NCBI GenBank assembly: GCA_031272575.1
Contig: JAISTO010000121.1
Span: 1 to 9,117, forward strand
Source: Treponema sp.
GTDB taxonomy: Bacteria > Spirochaetota > Spirochaetia > Treponematales > Breznakiellaceae
Direction: 5' to 3'
DNA length: 9,117 nucleotides
This document shows, piece after piece, positions 5,771 to 9,117 of this stretch (positions within the stretch are counted from its first letter, which is position 1; every line of letters starts with the position of its first letter). The notes below the pieces were generated by a model that saw only the letters and a list, made by a program, of their open reading frames with translations, had not been told where the DNA came from and did no database searches. A program made the position numbers and the translations under genes.

Positions 5771-6367
5771 ATGACTGAAAATGAAACTGAAAAAGACGCC
5801 CCGCTGGAGCGCGCGGGGCAGAGGCGGGAGGTGCTCGAGCGCAAAGAGAAGGGCCTGGGGCTGCGCGAGATACTGCTTACGGGCATACTCCTGGCGGCAG
5901 GGGCGGTGCTCAAGTTCTTTGTGGGCTCGGTGATCAACTTCGGGATGAAGCCGAACTTCATCATCGCGATGTACTGCCTTATCATCCTGTTGATACGGCC
6001 CCGGCTCTACGAGGCGGCCATCATCGGCCTGCTGGCGGGCGCGGTCTGCCAGTTCTTCCCGGGGCAGCCCTACCTCAACTTTGCGAGTGAACTGGCCGGC
6101 GCGCTCGTTATGGCGGTGCTCGTCAAGGTGCCGCTGGGAAAGGCGGCGCTGCCCTTCCGCCTCACCTGCGCCACGTTCCTCAGCACCCTCTGTTCAGGCT
6201 TCAGTTTTGTCGGCCTCATGTACCTCATCTACTATGCGGGCGCGGCGATTACCCCGACCCCGCTTGCGATCTTCCTGGGGATCATCTTCGGTACCGCGAC
6301 GATCAACGCGGTGATCGTGGCCGCGCTCTACTTCCCGCTTCGGCTGGCGCTCAAGCAGGGGGCCTGA
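5771..6367 (+). CDS. trpP: ECF transporter S component, TrpP-like
   Basis: A 198-residue membrane protein with about five or six transmembrane segments between residues 34 and 192. The segment GMKPNFIIAMYCLIILLI (58-75) with the preceding AAGAVLKFF, and the FPGQPYLNF stretch (96-104), resemble the tryptophan transporter TrpP family (compare GMKPD and FPxGQxPN in Bacillus TrpP). The substrate is therefore probably tryptophan or a related compound, but this rests on family resemblance only. The first 30 or so residues are a charged, hydrophilic extension rich in Glu, Arg and Lys that Bacillus TrpP lacks. The ATG at 5771 has AGGAGA at 5759-5764. It is followed without a gap by two ATPases and an EcfT, so it is the substrate-binding subunit of this operon. 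Confidence 0.75.
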   Translation: MTENETEKDAPLERAGQRREVLERKEKGLGLREILLTGILLAAGAVLKFFVGSVINFGMKPNFIIAMYCLIILLIRPRLYEAAIIGLLAGAVCQFFPGQPYLNFASELAGALVMAVLVKVPLGKAALPFRLTCATFLSTLCSGFSFVGLMYLIYYAGAAITPTPLAIFLGIIFGTATINAVIVAALYFPLRLALKQGA

Positions 6368-7210
6368 GTGATCCGCATACGCGACTTCAGTTTTCGCTAC
6401 AAAGACGCGGAGCGGGACGCGATCTCGCATCTGAGCCTCGATGTTGCGGACGGCGAGTTTCTGGGGATCATCGGGCCCTCGGGCGCGGGCAAGACGACGC
6501 TCTGCTGGAGCCTCGCGGGGCTGGTACCCCTGCGCTTCCCCGGCGCGTTCTACGGCGAGATCCGCGTGAACGATAGGGACACCATCGACGCGGGGCCCGA
6601 GGGCATAGCGGCTGAGGCGGGCTTTGTGTTTCAGGATATCGAAAGCCAGATCACCGCCTCGGTGGTCGAGGATGAAATGCTGTTCGGTCTTGAAAACTTC
6701 GGTGTGCCCCGCGCCGACATTGAAGAGCGCGTCAGCTGGGCGCTCCGCGCGGCGGGCATCGAGGACCTGCGTGAGCGGACTATCGACTCGCTCTCCGGCG
6801 GGCAAAAGCAAAAAGTGGTGATAGCGGCGGCCGCGGCCCTGCGGCCGAAGATCATCATTCTTGATGAACCGACCGGGGAACTGGACCCGTGCTCGAGCCG
6901 CATGGTGTTCGAGTTTCTCGCGGACTTGAACCGGCGCGAGGGGACTACCATCATCGTTATTGAACAAAAGATCATGCTGCTCTGCGAGTTTGCGCGGCGC
7001 CTGGCCGTCTTCGACGCGGGCCGTATGCTCGTGTGCGCTGAGACGCGGGAGGTGCTGCGGCAGGGGGAGACCCTCGAGGCCGCGGGCGTGAACATCCCGC
7101 GGGTCTGCACACTGGGGCGCGTCCTGGCGGGGAAGGGCCTCTACGCGGGGCCGCTCCCCCGCGACCTCTCCGAGGGCATCGCGATGATGCGGGAGGTGTG
7201 CGGTGCTTGA
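6368..7210 (+). CDS. ecfA1: ECF transporter ATPase, first of a pair
   Basis: A 280-residue ABC ATPase, probably one half of a heterodimer with the next gene product. Motifs: Walker A GPSGAGKT (36-43), Q-loop Gln89 in VFQDIESQITASVVEDE, signature LSGGQ (142-146), Walker B IIILDEP with Asp166 and Glu167. The switch histidine normally found about 30 residues later is Gln200 (VIEQK where VxEHD or ITHD is usual). The C-terminal 60 residues are an extension common in ECF ATPases. GTG start at 6368 directly after the upstream stop, with AGGGGG at 6357-6362. It belongs to the S-A-A-T operon. Consensus signature but altered H-switch, opposite to its partner. Confidence 0.92.
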   Translation: MIRIRDFSFRYKDAERDAISHLSLDVADGEFLGIIGPSGAGKTTLCWSLAGLVPLRFPGAFYGEIRVNDRDTIDAGPEGIAAEAGFVFQDIESQITASVVEDEMLFGLENFGVPRADIEERVSWALRAAGIEDLRERTIDSLSGGQKQKVVIAAAAALRPKIIILDEPTGELDPCSSRMVFEFLADLNRREGTTIIVIEQKIMLLCEFARRLAVFDAGRMLVCAETREVLRQGETLEAAGVNIPRVCTLGRVLAGKGLYAGPLPRDLSEGIAMMREVCGA

Positions 7211-8057
7211 GTTCGACAGCGTCACCTTTGGGTACGGGGGGGATATCACGCTCAGGGACGTGACCTTCACGCTGGGCCGCGGGGAGTTTGCCGCGCTCCT
7301 TGGGGAAAACGGCGCGGGCAAGTCGACCCTGTGCAGGCTCTGCAACGGGCTTTACAAGCCGCTCCGCGGGGCCGTGCGGGTGAACGGCGTGGACACGCGG
7401 ACCCTGAAGACGAGCAGCCTCGCGGGGACTATCGGCTACCTGTTTCAAAATCCGGACCGGCAGATCTGCCGCTCCACCGTGAGGGAGGAACTCGCGTTCG
7501 GGCTCGACTACGCAATCGCGGGGCCGGTACTGCCGCGCAGGAAATCCGCGGCCGCCGCCCGCCTCGCCTGCGAAATCGAGACGCGCTGCGAAGAAATGCT
7601 CGCGCTCTTCGCTCTTCCCCCTGACCGCGAGCCCTTCGGCCTCTCCCGCGGGGAGCGCCAGAAACTCGCGCTCGCGTCCGTGCTCGCGCGCAGGCCGCCC
7701 CTCCTCGTGCTGGACGAACCCACGACCGGCCTGGACTACCGCGAGTGCATGATGATCATGGGGGTGATACAGGACCTGCACCGCAAGGGCGCCGCCATCC
7801 TGATGATCACGCATGACATGGAACTGGCGCTCGACTGCGCACAGCGGGCGCTCGTGCTGAGCCGCGGCGCGCTCGTGGGAGACGGCCCGGCAAGGCAGGT
7901 GCTGAAAGACGCCGCCCTGCTGGAAAGGGCCTCGCTGCTCCCCCCGCAGATACCGGCGCTCGCGATGGCGCTGGGGGCCGGCTTCGAGGAGGTCTACACG
8001 GTGGACGACATGGCCGCGGCCGCCGTGCGCCGCCGCCCCAAAGGAGGCACCCGATGA
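7203..8057 (+). CDS. ecfA2: ECF transporter ATPase, second of a pair
   Basis: A 284-residue ABC ATPase. Motifs: Walker A GENGAGKS (34-41), Q-loop Gln82 in LFQNPDRQICRSTVREE, Walker B LLVLDEP with Asp171 and Glu172, and switch His204 in MITHD. The signature motif is LSRGE (147-151) instead of LSGGQ. An insertion of about 15 residues (105-120, including LPRRKSAAAARLA) lies between the Q-loop and the helical part. GTG start at 7203 with GGGAGG at 7191-7196, overlapping the first ATPase gene by eight bases. Together the two should form the motor for the TrpP-like S component, with one near-consensus and one altered ATP site. Confidence 0.92.
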   Translation: MLEFDSVTFGYGGDITLRDVTFTLGRGEFAALLGENGAGKSTLCRLCNGLYKPLRGAVRVNGVDTRTLKTSSLAGTIGYLFQNPDRQICRSTVREELAFGLDYAIAGPVLPRRKSAAAARLACEIETRCEEMLALFALPPDREPFGLSRGERQKLALASVLARRPPLLVLDEPTTGLDYRECMMIMGVIQDLHRKGAAILMITHDMELALDCAQRALVLSRGALVGDGPARQVLKDAALLERASLLPPQIPALAMALGAGFEEVYTVDDMAAAAVRRRPKGGTR

Positions 8058-8866
8058 CCGGACTGCTCGATTACGCGGCCGGACAGAGCGCGCTGCACCG
8101 CGCGAACCCGCTCGTCAAGATGCTGCTGACGTTTTCGCTCTGCGCCGCGTGTTTTTTAAACGCGAACCCGTTTTTCATTTTAGGGGTGATAGGATTGACG
8201 TACCTGCTCGGCGCCGCGGCCTCTGCCGCGCTCCGCCTCCTCCGCATAACGCGCTCCATGCTGAAACTGGCGGCCCTGCTCTTCCTCGCGCAGGTGCTCG
8301 TCATCCGCTCAGGCGCGCCCCTCCTCCGTCTCCCGCTCGGGCTCCTCATCACCCGCGAGGGGGTACTGTTCTCGCTCGTCTTCGTCCTCCGCTTCCTCGC
8401 CGTGGCCCTGCCCCTCGCGCTCCTCTTCTCGGTTACCCGCATGAGCGATCTGTCCAACGTCCTCAACCGCTGCTTCCGCATCCCCTTTAAGTACACCTTC
8501 AGCCTCAGCACCGCCATGCGCTTTGTCCCGGTCTTCGCCGCCGAGATGACCGCGATCATGGAAGCGCAGGTCTCGCGCGGCGTGGACTTCGACACGAAAA
8601 ACTTCTTCCGCAAACTGCGTCTCATCCTGCCCCTCTGCGCCCCCCTCCTCATCTCGTCCGTCCGCAAGATTGAAGGCGCCGCCATCTCCGCCGAGATGCG
8701 CGGCTTCAGCCTCCGCAAACCCGGCGCCGGCTGCAAGAAATACCCCTTGCGCCCCGCGGACGCGCTCTTCATCCTGCTCAGCGCCGCCCTCATCGCAGGC
8801 GGCTTATGGAGGTGGTGGGGGCCAGGGCTGCTCACCAAAGTGCTGGCCTGTCTTTCCGCGGCTTGA
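8054..8866 (+). CDS. ecfT: EcfT transmembrane coupling subunit
   Basis: A 270-residue membrane protein that joins the S component to the ATPase pair. Hydrophobic segments lie at about 22-35, 40-56, 70-84, 104-127, 190-201 and 236-250. The two coupling motifs are clear: SerArgGly (174-176) in EAQVSRGVDFD and MetArgGly (215-217) in ISAEMRGFSLR. ATG at 8054 overlaps the previous stop (ATGA) and has a near-perfect AAAGGAGG at 8040-8047. Last gene of the operon. The final codons and the TGA stop lie in TTTCCGCGGCTTGAC, which looks like a half copy of the CCGCGG repeat that continues downstream, so the C-terminus may have been remodelled by repeat growth. Confidence 0.93.
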   Translation: MTGLLDYAAGQSALHRANPLVKMLLTFSLCAACFLNANPFFILGVIGLTYLLGAAASAALRLLRITRSMLKLAALLFLAQVLVIRSGAPLLRLPLGLLITREGVLFSLVFVLRFLAVALPLALLFSVTRMSDLSNVLNRCFRIPFKYTFSLSTAMRFVPVFAAEMTAIMEAQVSRGVDFDTKNFFRKLRLILPLCAPLLISSVRKIEGAAISAEMRGFSLRKPGAGCKKYPLRPADALFILLSAALIAGGLWRWWGPGLLTKVLACLSAA

Positions 8867-8891
8867 CATTAGGTCAAAAACTTGACCGCCG

Positions 8892-8987
8892 GTCATTCCG
8901 CGGCCTGGCAATCCGTCATTCCGCGGCATGGCAATCCGTCATTCCGCGGCCGGCCTCTCTCGTCATTCCGCGGTTTAACCGCGGAAT
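8892..8987. repeat. CCGCGG palindrome repeat cluster, copy 2
   Basis: GTCATTCCGCGG occurs at 8892, 8915, 8938 and 8962, a tandem array with 23-, 23- and 24-bp spacing. The first two 23-bp units differ by one base. The last copy is completed into a perfect palindrome, ATTCCGCGG (8965-8973), TTTAA loop, CCGCGGAAT (8979-8987), followed by CTTT. This final hairpin could act as a weak terminator for the ECF operon. The cluster is the reverse complement in design of the one at 1854-1911. GGTCAA/TTGACC (8872-8877 with 8882-8887) is a further small stem just before it. Confidence 0.75.
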
Positions 8988-9054
8988 CTTTCGTAAAGAG
9001 AGACTCCGCGCTTAAAGCCTAAACTTGTCCCATAACTTAGATTAAGAATTTATC

Positions 9055-9104
9055 CACAGATTTACACAGATAGACACAGATAATCACCGATTTTCACCAA
9101 ATTA
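9055..9104. repeat. 10-bp CACAGAT tandem repeat
   Basis: CACAGAT or a close variant begins at 9055, 9065, 9075, 9085 (CACCGAT) and 9095 (CACCAAA), an exact 10-bp period with decay towards the right. It is the same type as 5288-5315. The surrounding 8990-9117 is AT-rich and shows no gene; it may be the start of another intergenic region cut by the window end. Confidence 0.6.
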
Positions 9105-9117
9105 AAGACACGATTAG

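Noticed and set aside
6194..7345. A 383-codon minus-strand open frame opposite the S component and first ATPase
   Set aside because: The translation is rich in Arg, Pro and His with no family motifs, while the plus strand carries intact ABC motifs. The frame is a GC artefact.
8892..8987. CRISPR-like array (repeat with regular spacing)
   Set aside because: The units are 23-24 bp head to tail with only a 12-bp shared core; there are no unique spacers of the usual length and no cas genes.

Overview
The window is GC-rich, densely coded and entirely plus-strand. It carries one amino-acid biosynthesis gene, one aminoacyl-tRNA synthetase gene and two complete ECF (energy-coupling factor) uptake transporters. 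The organism cannot be named from the sequence. A Spirochaetes (Treponema-like) bacterium is my tentative guess. The reasons are the SerRS sequence type, the presence of two ECF transporters, and a decayed retropepsin-like aspartic protease whose C-terminus resembles proteins I recall from Treponema. GC content is high for that group, so this stays a weak inference.

Layout. 1-186: three G/C-rich hairpins and the leader of the first gene. 187-1401: class III PLP aminotransferase of the acetylornithine type. 1402-1986: a 585-bp gap packed with repeats (7-bp repeats, a long foldback, a bidirectional terminator, a CCGCGG palindrome cluster), ending in a strong sigma-70-type promoter. 1987-5256: serS-bioY-bioM-bioN, with overlapping start and stop codons at every junction. 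This couples seryl-tRNA synthetase to a dedicated BioMNY biotin importer. 5257-5770: a gap with interspersed repeats, a minus-strand protease pseudogene, a promoter and a perfect 18-bp palindrome. 5771-8866: a second ECF operon in the order S component (TrpP-like), ATPase, ATPase, EcfT, also tightly overlapped. 8867-9117: repeats only.

How the genes work together. BioY binds biotin, BioN couples it to the ATPase BioM, and a single ATPase gene suggests a BioM homodimer. In the second transporter two different ATPases should form a heterodimer on EcfT and drive the TrpP-like substrate-binding membrane protein; tryptophan or a related indole compound is the best guess for the substrate. The two ATPases deviate from consensus at positions that would fall in the same composite ATP site, so this transporter may be asymmetric.

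I see no defence system, CRISPR array, RNA gene or intact mobile element. The points most worth following up are the palindromic operator candidate and the asymmetric ATPase pair of the second ECF operon, the apparently leaderless serS mRNA, an extra segment in SerRS, and the same CCGCGG repeat cluster in opposite orientations at the two ends of the transporter region.
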